A stretch of 64,000 nt of DNA from Mya arenaria (taxonomy: Eukaryota > Mollusca > Bivalvia > Myida > Myidae). The position numbers were made by a program, and so were the translations under genes. Positions 1 through 13,932 of the stretch are shown piece after piece. Where the stretch lies: positions 24,504,637-24,568,636 of the forward strand of contig NC_069127.1 in assembly GCF_026914265.1 (NCBI RefSeq), in the 5' to 3' direction. Position 1 is the stretch's first letter. Each line of letters opens with the position of its first letter. Below the pieces are notes generated by a model. It saw nothing but the letters and a program-made list of their open reading frames with translations. It ran no database searches and was not told the origin of the DNA.

Positions 1-149
1 ATGACAATTGTGGTCTTTAAAGAAGATGTTTTAGCAATTATCAACTTTGCTGAAGGCAAGCTTTCATACAAAACATGCATTTTACAAAAACATTAGTGAG
101 TGAGTACCTTTATAGACAAACATAGCATAAAACATACGATATATTCAAG

Positions 150-3100
150 GTTCTCAGCGTAAAGCCATCAGAATCGGTTGATGGTAAATGGGACATAGTC
201 ACAAAGGTAAAAGGATCGAGTGACACGAATGCCCAAACCTTTGACACTGTGTTGGTCTGCACGGGTCATCACGCCGACAAGAACATCCCGGACTTTCCTG
301 ACCTTGACAAGTTCAAGGGCAAGGTCGTACATACCCATGACTACAGGGATTACCATGGCTACGAGGACAAACGCGTTCTTATCATTGGGATCGGAAATTC
401 TGGTGGAGATGTAGCCACGGAGCTGAGCAGAATTTCTTCCCAGGTACTTTCTGTTATTTAAGAAATACAACCTTATTTCACGTAACTAGGCTAACGGAAT
501 CGATTAAACCAACCCGGTGAAAAAAATACAGACAACTTCTTGAATAATATATAATGTATAAAAATAATGTGGAACTGTCAATACAGCAGTTACATGTACT
601 TCATATTTTTAAAATTTACTTCAGGAACGTTTCGAAATCACAAGCATAAGTTTGAATTACATGACATTAATTTTCTTTGAGCTACTACGACAGGAAATTT
701 TGAATTTATTTTCAGATATATTTGAGCACACGTTCCGGGTCCTGGTTTTATCATCGTGTTGCTGACAATGGGGACCCTATTGACATGCTTTTGTTCACAA
801 GGTTCCTCACGTGGCTACGAACCCTGTTCCCGTACTTCGCTGGTCTGTTTGTCAAGTACAAGCTCAACAGCCGATTTGACCATGCCAAGTACTCCATACA
901 ACCCAATTACCTTCCGCTAAATGCTCACCCAACCGTGAACGACGAACTACCAAACAGGATTGCATCTGGTGGAGTGATTGTCAAAGCTAATGTCAGCCAT
1001 TTCACGGAGACTGGTGCTGTGTTCGACGATGGTACAACAGAAGAAAACATTGACTGTGTTGTTTTGGCAACTGGCTATATTTTTGGCTTTCCCTTTCTGA
1101 ATAAAAGTGTTATAGACGTGAAAAACAACAAAGTAGAGTTGTTCAAGTATATGTTTCCTCCTGACCTCAAGAAACCAACGCTTGCGGTGATCGGATGCAT
1201 TCAACCACTCGGTTCAATAATGCCGATCAGTGAAATGCAGTGTCGATTGGCGGCCAGAGTGTTTAATGTAAGATGTTGCACATTTTGTAGTTAACAGCGT
1301 GTTTTAATCATTTGAAAGCAATCATGTTTTAGGTATCTTTTGTTTATAACTGTTCACAACGGTTAGTTCTAGGACAGAAAGTGAGAACGAAAACATTGTC
1401 AGCGGTGTATTATCGGCATTCCAGATCAATGTTGACAAAGTCAGTGGTTAGTTTTAGAACTTCCAGGCACATGTTAACATAGCCAACGGTTAGTTCTTGG
1501 CCTTCCACATCAATGTTCACAAAGTCAATGATTAGTTCTAGGCCTTCCACATTAATTTCAATATAGCCGGCGGTTAGTTCGTGGCCTTCCACATCAATGT
1601 TAATAAAGTCAGTAATTAGTTCACGGCCTTTCAGATCAACGTTAACATTGCAATGGTTAGTGCTTAGCTGTCCAGAGAGTTTTACATAGTCAGCGATAAG
1701 TTCTCGGCCTACCGCTAGATAAATGTTTTATAGTCTGCGGTTAGTTCTCGGCCTACCACTAGATACATGTTTTATAGTCAGCGGCTAGTTCTCGGCCTTC
1801 CAGATCAATGTCAACATAGCCAACAGTTAATTCTCAGCCTTCCAAATAAAATTTTACATAGTTAGCGGTTAGTTATCGGCCTTCCAGATGAACGTATAAA
1901 TAATCAATAGATGGCTTTCGGCCTTCCATATCAATGTTAACATGGTCAGCGGTTAGTTCTCCTCATTCCATATTAATGAAAACATGGTCAGCGGTTATTT
2001 CTCCGCATTCAGTATCAATGTAAACATGGTCAGCGTTTAGTTCTCAGCATTCCATATCAATGTAAACATGGTCGGCGGTTAGTTCTGCGCATTCCATATC
2101 AATGTAAACATAGTCAGCGGTTAGTTCTCAGTCTTCCAGATCAACGTACAAATACTCAACGGTAAGTTTTCTGCTTTCTAGACATCGATGGATCGATGGA
2201 AAGTGGCATTGTACACATAGTACATGGTGAATGTTTGAGCCTTACAGGGCTCGACAGAAAGTGGGAAGATGTAAACATGTCAATAATTAGTTCTCGACCT
2301 TCAAGGGATGAACGTCCGATACAAAATTATCTGAGATTAGTCTTTAATAGCAACTTTTCTTGACATTTGGATACGTTTATCTTGTAACGAACGCAAACGA
2401 TCAGAATGAAAATAGCCCACAGTGAAAACCATTCTGCGCTGATGGTAGCTAGATATGTTTTCAAAGTATAAACAAAAAAGTAATTGTCTAATTCTCTTGT
2501 ACAGGGTAAGTCCCAGCTACCTGACCGATCTTCGATGTGGGAGGACATCCGCGGGAAGCAGGAGGCGATGGCCCGGCGTTATAAGGCGTCTCCGAGACAT
2601 ACCATACAGGTCGAGTACATCACATTCATGGACGAACTAGCCGAGCTTATCGGATGTAAACCGGATATAGGTATATCTGCGTCTTATTACATATATTTAA
2701 AGCAGGCAGTAATAGTGAACCCGTTGGTGTTCGTTGTAGTTTAACAGATTTCCATACAATAAACCATTGCTCTGTATAAAAGCAATGAGCCCATTTGTTA
2801 ATCACTTTCGAGAGCGGAATAAAAAAAGAAATCAAATGTGTCATAGATTGCTGCTCTGTTTGCAGTCCCTTGTTTGCACACGCATCATGGTAACACTGGT
2901 TGTTTTAACTTGTCTAGCAAAATTACTATTGAGCGACCCTTTACTGGGCTGGAATGTGCTGTTTGGCCCAGGGACCCCCTACCAGTACCGCATTCAGGGC
3001 CCCGGGACATGGAAGGACTCCCGGAAGTGCATCCTTACACAATGGGAGCGGACGTATGCGCCCCTAAAAACCAGGCCCTGTGATGAGAAGAACAGTTCGG

Positions 3101-3162
3101 TGTTGTTCAAACTCTTGTCATGCGCATTGTTAGTTTTAGTTGCGTATTTTGTGGTAATGTAA
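150..3162 (+). CDS. Flavin-containing monooxygenase, 3' part (4 exons)
   Basis: Exons 150-443, 716-1267, 2505-2670 and 2918-3162, each bounded by AG and GT sites and joining in frame, give about 418 C-terminal residues of a roughly 530-residue FMO. FMOs use FAD, NADPH and O2 to oxygenate soft N or S nucleophiles at the ER membrane. Seen: the NADPH-binding motif GIGNSGGD at 387-410, then a block like SRSGSW; the FMO signature LATGY near 1063-1077; the block GPGTPYQYR and PLKTR near the end; and a final hydrophobic stretch (KLLSCALLVLVAYFVVM) matching the C-terminal anchor of the family. The N-terminal FAD Rossmann fold lies upstream of the window. The third exon ends in phase 1 and the last starts with two bases to match. 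A possible AATAAA signal is at 3470. Which FMO paralogue this is cannot be decided here. Confidence 0.92.
1360..2310. repeat. About 42-bp imperfect minisatellite in FMO intron
   Basis: Roughly twenty diverged copies of a 41-44 bp unit lie head to tail in the intron between the second and third FMO exons of the window. Each copy carries a core like TTAGTTCTCGGCCTTCCA followed by a segment like TCAATGTTAACATAGTCAGC. Copies differ by substitutions and small indels, so the array is not recent. No coding role is seen. Confidence 0.8.
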
Positions 3163-3838
<676 letters not shown>

Positions 3839-6800
3839 TCAAGTGCACGAGGCAATGTCCATAATTTCCCCGGGCGATATCGGTTCCATGTAAGTCATAT
3901 ATCGGTCTTCCTCGTTCGACCAGCAATGATGGCCCAGCATCTGGAAAAATGACACAATAATGTACACGAAGATAGTATTGTTTTTTTTGTTTTTTTTTAA
4001 TAAACGATATCTCCTTAACCGCCTGGCCAATGTAGATGAAACTTCACTAGGTTGTTCCCTTCGTTGCGTATTTCAAAGGTGTTCAAATGAATTTAATGCA
4101 GAACCCTTGTTCGGTCATGGCAACCGAAAGGTAAAACTTTTAAAATCTTCGTACAACACGAGGCATGGAGGTGATATATTTGGTGAGTAACATTGTTTTG
4201 TGATCCCCTTGGTGAGTAACATTGTTTTGTGATCCCCTTGGTGAGTAACATTGTTTTGTGATCCCCTTGGTGAGTAACATTGTTTTGTGATCCCCTATCA
4301 AGATTGTTCAAAATTTGCCCGTAGGATCAAATTTGACTACGTCCCGGGGGACACCTGTTTGACATACAGTTTAGTCACTGATGGTGTTTCTGTGTGCCTG
4401 AAAGATCTCCTCATTATTGTTTTCTGAATTACAAAGATGAATGGCTCAAGTGCAAGAATAACGAGGGTGATCGTGTCACATCATGGTCATAACCGAGAAA
4501 TCCAAGATGGCGGCAATGATGATAGTACATGGGGATAACTGTTTACTGCTCCTCTACCACATGTACCAGAATTGTTCAAATAATCTTTCTTGGTTTTGTA
4601 AATCAATTAAATTAGAACCATATTCACTTTCTCATGTGAGCGTTAAAGGTCCATTACGGCTTTTTTTATTATAAACATAACTGGTGTAAATACTAAAAAG
4701 AAATATCAGTCCTTAAATCTCGTTTTAATGAAGAACTATTTTGTTTTATGACGCCATTTTAACAACGTGCAATGATAATTGTAACATGACAGGACGTCGA
4801 TAGAGTTGATTACGCCCGTAGTGCACTGAGGCTATATCTACAAACAGTCTCAAGTCCAAGATTAGGCTCGGACTCAGACTCAGAAAAACAAGGAAGAAAA
4901 AATCACATTTATTCCATTTCTTTTACAAATATTTATGTAAATAATAATTAAACATTAAAATAAATATGTATTTCAGCCAAGGTTATCATCAATGCTCTCG
5001 GATAGAAGGAAAATTACAATGAAATAAAGTTTTTCCATATTGAGTCTTGAGTCTGAACTCAGTCTTAAGACTGTTCGTAATCACTGTCCTTGGAGTCTCA
5101 ACTGAACTCAACTCAACTTTATTCAGTACATAAAGGCCTCCGGCCCAAAATACATACGAATACGGACTTCTACATATTTTGCGATCTGTATTGTGTGTTG
5201 ATAAACAAAAAGTATCTAATAAAACAGACAATACACGATACATGTGTATGTTAACAAATAGCGCGCTATGTAATATTCTGTAATTATCATACGGATTTTG
5301 ACAGTTCACCTTTTGATAAGGATAATTTAGTACACAGATACTAATACGCAAGTACTCACCAGCCAATGCAGGGTTTTGCAGGCGGAACAGACGACGAGTT
5401 GGTCAGCTGTGTACATTTGGCGTAGTCCGAATTTTCTACAATATAATGGAATAACATAAGAAACCATACATGGACATACTTAAAGAACATATATATTTGG
5501 CTAAATTTTAGTTTTCTTCCATATTGTTTTATCTTGTTTTTCGGAATTTTATCCATGTCTATATATACGTTGCCACCTTATGAAAGTATATAGATAAAGT
5601 GATCTTTTAATTCTCACTATTTTAAACCGTAACCCCGGCGCATTTATTATTTTAACACGTCAGGTCAAAAAGTAGATCTGACGATACCTGATTTGCGGTG
5701 TGTTAAGCCTGCTGCATACAGCTTAAAAACGGAACAGTTTCCAAATGGTAAATTATTTATTATATTTATTTTATTTTTGTTTTGATTTAAAGGCCGATAA
5801 CCGGGAATGCGAGTGGGCTGGTGGTCGTAGTGATGCCCCTATACTCTTACTTGTAGCAGTTCCTGTATAAGTTTATAAGCCCCTCCCCCTCTGTGTGGTC
5901 CTCGAGTTCAGCGAAAGTGTACATTTGTTTCTCCGTGAAGTGGTAGGGAACCAGTTTCTCCCAGACGATCGTAGACCTGCTCATGTAGTAAAGGTCCCAG
6001 CACGCCAAGCCTGTGAAAAGACCGATGATTACATTAAAGATGCACGCTGACACCCAAATAAGCAAAACTACAATTCTTTTAATTTATCGAAAAGGATGAA
6101 TGAATATCGAAAACAATCATGGTTCTTATGAAAGAAACCTTGTTTAATTTGAAAGACAGGTGCAGAAAACACGGTAATTCTACCTTATGAAACGATAGTA
6201 GATCACAGTTAATCTTTTAGGACCCACCAGGCATTTAATATTTGTGCGTTTTTTCAGCTATTAAATACACGGTTACAAGCTTGTTATCAGTAACTAATAT
6301 TTTCCATAAATGCATTATTCGGTAAGTAGTTAAAGGTTAATCACTCAAATTTATGTCTGTTTTACATGTGTATGCATTGATTTTAAATACGAGTATCACT
6401 TTAAGAGTTTACATATATTTTATAGATTCGTTGATAAATTTCACATAATAACAGTCTTAAGTAAATGCCATTCGGTATCTTACCTAAACACTGATTCGCT
6501 CTCCTGGTTTGAGTAAGTGAGAGAGTAAGTCTCCCGCGGGCAGACATGATTTTTACGAAAACCTATAATTCAACAAGCAATGCTAGAATTTCACCTCATG
6601 GGCGTTTCTGCATTTACCTTAAAAAAGGATCGCAGCGTTTTTAATAGTTTCCCTCTCCATCAAAGCTCTTTCCCGCCGTCAAATACAAAAATTGTACGTT
6701 ACCTAGGTTAACAACATCCCTGTGGTCTGTAAATTTCAGCATGATTTCAAAAATACATTCTTTAGGTAAATCTGTCAAAATGAGCTTGCAATCCTCTTCA

Positions 6801-9773
6801 CGCTGAAAATAAAATATTACACCAATGCAACGCAAGTTCACGACTCGCTTGTTAATTTTATATACGCATACAAGTTTTATATTTACTATAATATGTTTAA
6901 AATGATAATTATCCTCAAATATAAGTTTAGCGCATCAGCAAGAACGATCGATTATTATAGGCAGATTGATATAAGCCACAATATGATTTTATTGTATTCT
7001 CCCACCCCAGATAAGTAGATCCAAATATTTTGCCGCGTTGTCGCAAAAATAAAAAAAGTACCCAAATGTAAAAACTAAATTAAAATACATGTTTTACTAT
7101 GTTTTGTTTAATTGAGGTGGGAGATAAAGCATCTTCCGTGGTCGAGAGTGTAAGACGCTCGCGGTAAACCTCGTTTCCGCAAAACACCCTACGCTCGGGT
7201 TGGGATGAACCGATCTTACACTCTCGGCCATGAATGATATGTATTTTCTCCCACCTCAGTTAAGTAAATCCAATAATTTAACCATACTAGAAATTCTTAT
7301 ATTGCCCACGGGCGAAGATAAAATGCCCGTATGGAACTCCTTTTTAATGGTCGCCACATTGTAATGCCCTCCCTTGTTGAAGACTCTACTGTAGCATCAT
7401 GGAAACCTTGTTTTGTGGCAATATTTAGATCGCTAATTAATTATTTCTCGCTTCAAATGTCACTATAAAACAGTTTTCACGCACATTTCAAGAAATAATG
7501 CTTCACTCTGTTAAGAACTATTTAAAGATCGATTTGACTGTTAACATAACCCGAAAAACTGCGCGCATATCCATGACAATCACGAATTATCACATATCCA
7601 TACGCATTTATTTTCACAAAGCAGAAAAGAGTTCCAGCAAAAAAATACACTTTTTTCTTAATTTTGTTTTACTGGGGTGGGAGAAAAAGCATCTACCATA
7701 GCCGCTCGTGTAAGATAGGTTCATCCCGACCCTCGCGCAGGGTGTTTTGCGGAAACTCGGAAGATACTTATAATCTTCAATACGCTCCGCGCGCAAGCAA
7801 GAACGAGCGGGTATTGTAGTTAGAGTAGCATTTAGCTACTCCACGTACCGGTGTATACTGGAAGTTGTCGAGTTTGGTCTGTAGGTTAGTCACTGTCTGT
7901 TTGTGCCGGTTCCAGACGCTGGCACAGCCGATTCGATTCACGCTGGCCGAGTGATCCGTCAGGCTGCGGGAGGCTGAGTCTAACAGCGTCCGTGCACAGC
8001 GGAGGTTCCCCTCACTCGCCAGCACTGCAAAACACGCGGGACATTGTAAGTTTGGTCGTGCGCCGAGTAACAAAACAAAGCACGCAAGAGCTATATGCTT
8101 GCATGGGAGCGGATCTAGCATTTAACGTTAAAGGGGACCGTTACTATTAAGGAGCGTAACCTTTTGACTTCCTTAGAACCGAATTTTATATTGTTTAAAA
8201 TGGGGGGGGGGGGGGGGCTGAATTTTTACGCTCGATCTCATCTTTCTTACCGTATGAAACAATCTCCTCCAGGATTCTGAACATCTGTCTGTGCGCCGAC
8301 CCACTGAGCTTTTGTATGTATTTTGAAAACAGTATGGCCAACAACTGAAATGTAGCAACAAAACATAGTAAATTATGTAGATATTCATTTAAATGTGTAA
8401 AAATATATTACTGTAATTATCCCACAGGGGATGTAACTGTGTATAGCTTTACTGGTGTTTCGGCATCAAACTATTTTTCAAAATACCGTAGTTCATTCTA
8501 TATATTACATTTGCCATGTCAGGGTAACTTAGGGTCGAGATTTCTGAAATGTGCCCCTCCTTCTGAACCGAAAGTAATTATATGGCTAAACTGTTTGCAT
8601 TGGGATTTGGGGTTGCTGAAGAAAATTTTATACATTATGTAGTCAGAATTCTGGTGCATTATTGGCGTATTTGATTACTTTTTTCCCGAATTGTTATAAA
8701 AAATAAACTTGTACGAATTTAGAGGGGGCGCACGACCCGTTAACCCGCTAGTGCATGTAATGTCAAAAATGTAAAAAAAAGATTATATCTTTGTGAGTAT
8801 GTTGAAACGAAACGCCAAATAAAGACTTAAATAAAGAATCGCTACACATAGTAAGGCACTCGTAACAACTCGGCCATCTCCGTCAAGCTTCGGGATATAC
8901 TGTTGGGAAATAGCCGAGGTGTTCCGATTGAAAATAAGGTCGTAATGAAAAGATATGAAGCCTTAGAAATACCCTAATGATCGATTAATTTGGACGATGG
9001 CCATAATTATTTGAAAATATATTCAATGTAGTCATGCATCTGTTAACAGATTGCAGTTGAAAACTTTTAAATTTACTCACATCAAAAATGTATTTCTGTC
9101 TGCGAATATCGAATCCAGCTTCCCGAATCTTCATGCGCACGATAAACTCAGACATACACACAGACATTTTCCGCTGACCTTTGGAGCCCGTCACTTGTAC
9201 GATGCCGCCCAGGCCCACCTCACGGCTGGTGTCCAAACTACCTGGTCTGAACAAAACTCACAACATACAGGTTATACTGTATACATAACACTTGTTACAC
9301 TTATACCTTTTGAAAATCTTAATTATTTCATTAATTGCGATAATACTCTCCACCGCAAATCAAATAAAACTTAGATAAATATATATATACAAAATACACG
9401 TAAAACACTACAACTGAATTTTACTTTTGTTTAAGATTTTACGAACTACCGGAATACATCCGAGGTTGTTTTCGATGGAATATGGCCGAGGTGTTCCGAA
9501 TCGTTTTTCACATTTAGGTGATAGCTGAAATCCCTGGCCACAAGCCAGGGCCTTCACTCGCCGCATCTTATACACATAGGCACTTTTTACCAACATGATG
9601 TAGATAATAAAACTACATTGTAGATCAAAAGTAACAAAACATTCCACAGTAAGGTCTAACCTGAGTGCCACCGCGGGTTTCGGGACCACATCACCTTGTT
9701 CCGCGTAGGACTCCACACCGCGCATTTTCCATCCCCGAGGAGTTTTCACCCACATGTTCAAGTCCGACATCAT
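3839..9773 (-). CDS. F-box protein of the FBXO25/FBXO32 (atrogin-1) family
   Basis: Eight exons read right to left: 9773-9661, 9246-9081, 8344-8251, 8024-7849, 6802-6703, 6010-5851, 5435-5360, 3940-3839. All have AG/GT borders and compatible phases (2,0,1,0,1,2,0) and give 328 residues. FBXO25/32 are substrate receptors of SCF (SKP1-CUL1) ubiquitin ligases. Family marks seen: N-terminal MWVKTPRGWK (like NWVKTADGWKR); helical block KYIQKLSGSAHRQMFRIL (like LTSLSG..QKNFMNIL); F-box start LTDLPKECIFEIMLKFTDHR with DVVNLG; VWEKLVPYHFTEKQ (like LWKKLCQYHFSERQ); VVCSACKTLHW (like QLCKHCHILSW); final SPGEIMDI (like SPQDFINL). It is shorter than human FBXO32 (355 residues), mainly in the N-terminal region, where the basic KKRKKD stretch is absent. 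The start is the first of two adjacent ATGs. Homology was judged by eye from remembered family sequences. Confidence 0.85.
4005..4660. repeat. Dispersed repeat in last intron of the F-box gene
   Basis: AT-rich non-coding sequence with stretches such as GCCAATGTAGATGAAACTTC and GACTACGTCCCGGGGGACAC. I recall these from dispersed elements common in bivalve genomes; this is recognition by memory, not a search. It encloses the 29-bp tandem repeat at 4180-4295. No protein signal was seen. Confidence 0.45.
4180..4295. repeat. 29-bp tandem repeat, four copies
   Basis: Four copies of a 29-bp unit starting TTGGTGAGTAACATTG and ending GTGATCCCC lie end to end, differing only at the edge of the first copy. 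It is intronic for the minus-strand F-box gene. The near identity implies recent expansion. Confidence 0.93.
7110..7262. mobile_element. Short inverted-repeat (MITE-like) element
   Basis: The ends AATTGAGGTGGGAG (7110) and CTCCCACCTCAGTT (7249-7262) are near-perfect inverted repeats. An inner pair, TCGAGAGTGTAAGA and TCTTACACTCTCGG, extends the hairpin. Related partial copies lie at about 7000-7030 and 7671-7760, the latter with the same GTGGGAGA...AAGCATCT start. All lie in introns of the F-box gene. No transposase is present, so the copies are non-autonomous. Confidence 0.65.
8202..8217. repeat. Poly(G) tract
   Basis: A run of about 16 G lies in the intron between the third and fourth exons of the F-box gene. 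Its length may be unreliable because of sequencing. Confidence 0.9.
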
Positions 9774-11301
9774 TTAGGGGTCGCTAATTAATACATCATC
9801 GAATGGTTTTAAAATACATTTAGAATACAACCTACATTTTAGCCAATGAAATTGCAGAAAGGTAGTCATTAAGTACTAGGCTTAATCATTTAGAATTTTA
9901 ACTTTCGCGGGTGTTTAAAGGTCCGCCTACTGCCACTCATCCGAAACGTGTGTCAGAGTTTGCATTGACAATGTTTTAGCCAATGATATAGGATCCGAAG
10001 ACAATTAGATGAGCTGAAGTAACATTATAATGATTAAGAAAGGCTCGTTTGCTTCGCTCACTTCGCACATTCTCAATCATTAAAATTTTACTTAATGTCA
10101 TTTAACTATTACATGTATTTTATATACATGTATACATGTAGCTGCGCATTGGTTGTAAATTCACTTTGTTGTCGAGTCATTCCTTTTTGTAAGTATCATA
10201 TACATGCATGCAATTAATTAAAAATGTTGACAACTTGCAAAAAATAACACAAATCATAATTAAGAGCAGCGGCTGGTATATAACCCGCGAACATCACCCA
10301 AAATATCCTCAACCCCAATATTTCCGCTCTGCAGCTATTGATAAATATTCCAGTCTTCATATATCGATACTTATTCACCACAAATAAGAAATAATAAACA
10401 GGTAAGAAAATAGGAACAAATTTTGCATATTTATATAGTATTAAAAGTTAAATAAAATGGTTTAACTTTTACCTGACAAATTATCTTATCCGGAGACACA
10501 GCTGGACTGAAAGCAAATGTAAATGTACAGCGAAGAGCGGAGCATTTTGTCACAGGTATAAATAGAACAGAATATCGATAAATGGAGTATGCCCTTATAT
10601 GGTTAAAAAGACAGCGTTGAGTACATGTTCGGTTTCTTAAATAATACCAGTCAATATAGCACTTTATCGACAAAACAATACATGGACTAGTAATATAAAA
10701 TATAAAATACTAACAGAGTAATATATACCGATAAAAAATAATTTGATAACTTCATTAAGTAAGACATATTAACAATTATAAAAACGTTTAAATCTATATA
10801 TAGCTAAGTGTGATAACGCCCGGCTTAATTTTTAGGTTACAGAACATTTTTTTTTATAAATATCATAAACTTGTTTACGTGTATGGCTTCAATCTGTGTT
10901 GAGTATAGCTGAGACTTTGGACTAAGCTGAGACCAGCAATAATCCATCATACTTTTTTAGTAAAGTTACTCTTTTGACACTTTGACTGTTTCCATTCTTT
11001 TTATTTATGCATTAATTTTCATACGAGGATCGATAGCCAGTAGCTTATGCAACAAGTAGCGTGCAGATAAATTACAACTTATGCGCACGTTTACGCACGC
11101 TACTTATCTAAGGTACTTGATTGTACTTGGCCGTATAGTAACTACACTCAATGTTTTAAAGTAAAGCCTTTTTATTGGAATTTCGTTGCAATTTATCCAC
11201 ACACGATTCTCACTTCACGGTACAAGGTTTTGCCCCCGGGGGGGGGGGGACAAGTCCGTTATGTTTAACTTATATACACTATAACCAGCCAATTAGTCAT
11301 C
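9774..11301. other. Intergenic, no gene seen
   Basis: AT-rich spacer between the start of the F-box gene and the first tRNA-Val. It must hold the F-box gene promoter and 5' UTR, but I see no clear core-promoter motif. Small palindromes such as ATACATGTATACATGTA near 10125 and a short inverted repeat around 10028-10082 are present. Confidence 0.6.
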
Positions 11302-11374
11302 GGTTCCGTAGTGTAGTGGTTATCACGCTCGCTTCACACGCGAGAGGTCCTGGGTTCGAGCCCCAGCGGAACCA
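11302..11374 (+). tRNA. tRNA-Val (CAC)
   Basis: 73-nt intronless cloverleaf: acceptor GGTTCCG pairs with CGGAACC, discriminator A, anticodon loop TTCACAC, T-loop TTCGAGC. A and B box sequences are intact. A T5 run follows after three bases and a T6 run further on, both plausible Pol III terminators. First member of the valine locus and the only plus-strand one left of 18 kb. Confidence 0.97.
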
Positions 11375-12654
11375 AAGTTTTTGTTAAATTTTTTAACAGA
11401 AACTTAAAAAAAATATTGTTTAGAGCAAATGTAATTAATACAAAATGTAAGAAAGAATTTTAATCATTTTTGCAGTCGATTTTAGTGTAATACTTTACAT
11501 AACATTACGGTGACTTTCTTCATAAATTTGGTCATTATAGATATGCAAATGAATTTGCAATTATTCTCCTTAATTATATATATGAAACACATCAAGTATT
11601 ATTCACGTGATTTGAACTTAAAATTCTAAAAGTTTAAACAATTGGAATAACTTCAAGACTTTTGAATTTGAAATACTAATAATAACTACGTGTGTTAAAT
11701 GTGAACATATAAATCCAATAACTGAGTAACTTTTCGGCCTATAATTTAAAAAAAAATGTCTTGGGGAGTAACCCTAAACTCCCCTGACAACATCTTTAAC
11801 CTTATAAATTTCGGTTCTGAGTGAGGGACGTATGTCAAAAGGCTGCGCCCCTAAGCTATGCCCCCGTCCAACGTCAATTTCTGGGTCCGCTCCTATAAAC
11901 CACAGTTATACATGGTTAATGTTTATGACATTTCTTTCTTATTTTGGAGGATCATAATATCCTATTCTGCTAGTGTGTGATTTATTTCATAAACTTAAGT
12001 TGGGTAAAGGAAGGTTTCATGAGCCGTGTTCCATGCTGAAATTCCGAGAAATCAGTTGGTCATGATTTTCAGAAAAAATTTAGGATTTAAGTGGAAGTTT
12101 AATATATCCAACGAAAGTGCCAATTGCTGCGGGGTTTATTGTCTTTATATGACAAAAGTTATCCCAGTATTGAAAAAGTTATCTGTGAAGTCACGTGGGT
12201 TTTCCACCGTGTTTGTGAGAATGGGGAATTTTGCCTTTGGCCTGCTGATCAATTTCACCTTGGAATAAGCGAACCATGAATGACGGTCAAGTTGGAAGGT
12301 AGTTGCCAGTTGGGGATTCGAATAGTCAACTACCTGCTAGTTACCAACCATGACTAGTAAAAGTGCTTAAGGTTAATGATAATCCGCATGCTGTTTAATG
12401 TACAGTACTACTGATTACCGTTTTGATATACAAAATGTACACAAAAAGCAAAGTAAACATTCTCCAATGTCAAAATCAGTTACCATTAAGTACAATTCGG
12501 TAAAAACCACTAACAAAAGAGAATCAACATCTTTGTCTTTCACTATCATCATCACCAACGCCGCCACGCACATCCTTATCATCCCCGGGAGACAGAAAGG
12601 TAAATTTTAGAACTGTATTTTTACAAAAAAACTTGAGCAACAACAAAAAATAAC

Positions 12655-12727
12655 TGGTTCCGCTGGGGCTCGAACCCAGGACCTTCTGCGTGTAAAGCAG
12701 ACGTGATAACCACTACACTACGGAACC
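12655..12727 (-). tRNA. tRNA-Val (TAC)
   Basis: 73-nt intronless cloverleaf with fully paired acceptor, anticodon loop TTTACAC, discriminator A and a T-run (TTATTTTTTG) just after the 3' end on the minus strand. Confidence 0.96.
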
Positions 12728-13663
12728 CGATATGATGTGGTATGTAAGTAATACATATACATTAAGTTTGAATTTAACATTCTGCGAAGTATGACACTCT
12801 TATTACAAAACTTAGCCATATTAATCGGGGAAATATTGTTCCTCGGATTATTATGAACCGGTCAAGTTGTAAAATATTTCAGGTTTTGCGTCCATTCGTT
12901 AAATTCACACCAAAACAGTACAGTGAAGGCAAACCTCCTATCGTGTTTATGTCGATAAATTACGTTATTTTAATATACGCACGCTACTTCATATATTGAA
13001 CGCTGTCCTCGCCAATATGTTATAGTGACTTCACCAACTACCCGAGTTATTGAAATTCAACATTAGCGCAATGCGCGAGTTATGTGTACTTTCAATGACA
13101 AGCGCAGTTGATGTATTTACTGTCTTGAACCATATCAGGGTCAATTTCACCGTGAAATTAAGCGAACCATAAGTAATGTGCGTATCAGTAATAGCCGTTA
13201 AAATTGATCCCCACGCTGTTTATTGCACGGTACTACTCGTAACCGTTCTAATATATACGAAAAGCAAAGTAAACATTTTCCAATATCAAAAACAGTAAAC
13301 ATAATAGTGTCCAAATTTTTCAAAGCTACTAACAAAAGATAATGAAAATCGTTGTCTATCATCATCAACAACGCCGCCACACACATACTTATCATCACCA
13401 GGAGACAGCTGGGGGCCGTTTAGTCCTAACTTCAATTATCTTAAATCTGTATAAAGAGCACCAATGGTTATATATAATATTGGTCTTATTTCCTTATCTC
13501 TGTGTTCATTGTAATGATGGTTAAAGCTAATTTCACTCAAATTTGAAGCAGAGTAATGGAACTATGATACTAAGATAATTTCAATTTACGACTGAAATCG
13601 TTGCTAAGATCTTTATTGAAACGCCTCCCTTAAACTGTATTTTATTACAACGGAAAAAAAATC

Positions 13664-13736
13664 TGGTTCCGCTGGGGCTCGAACCCAGGACCTTCTGCGT
13701 GTTAAGCAGACGTGATAACCACTACACTACGGAACC
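13664..13736 (-). tRNA. tRNA-Val (AAC)
   Basis: 73-nt cloverleaf, anticodon loop TTAACAC, all stems paired. A T8 run follows the 3' end within a few bases. It lies 196 bp downstream of the CAC gene at 13933-14005, the spacing seen in the plus-strand CAC/AAC pairs. Confidence 0.96.
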
Positions 13737-13932
13737 CCATGTATTACATTTAGTACTGGATATCAGTATCAAATGAATTTGATTTCAATATTATGCAAAG
13801 TATGATTGGAAAATCATGTGCAAAAATGTGCATATAATTCTGTTTTTGCAATACTCTTTTATTGTATTTAAGATTAAGAATTGTTCCAAATCATACATTT
13901 GAAGTTTGTGTTATAGATTATAGCAAAACATT

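Noticed and set aside
2767-2917. Upstream extension of the last FMO exon
   Set aside because: The open frame continues leftwards but lacks FMO similarity before 2918; the CTAG acceptor and the phase-1 donor at 2670 fix the exon start.
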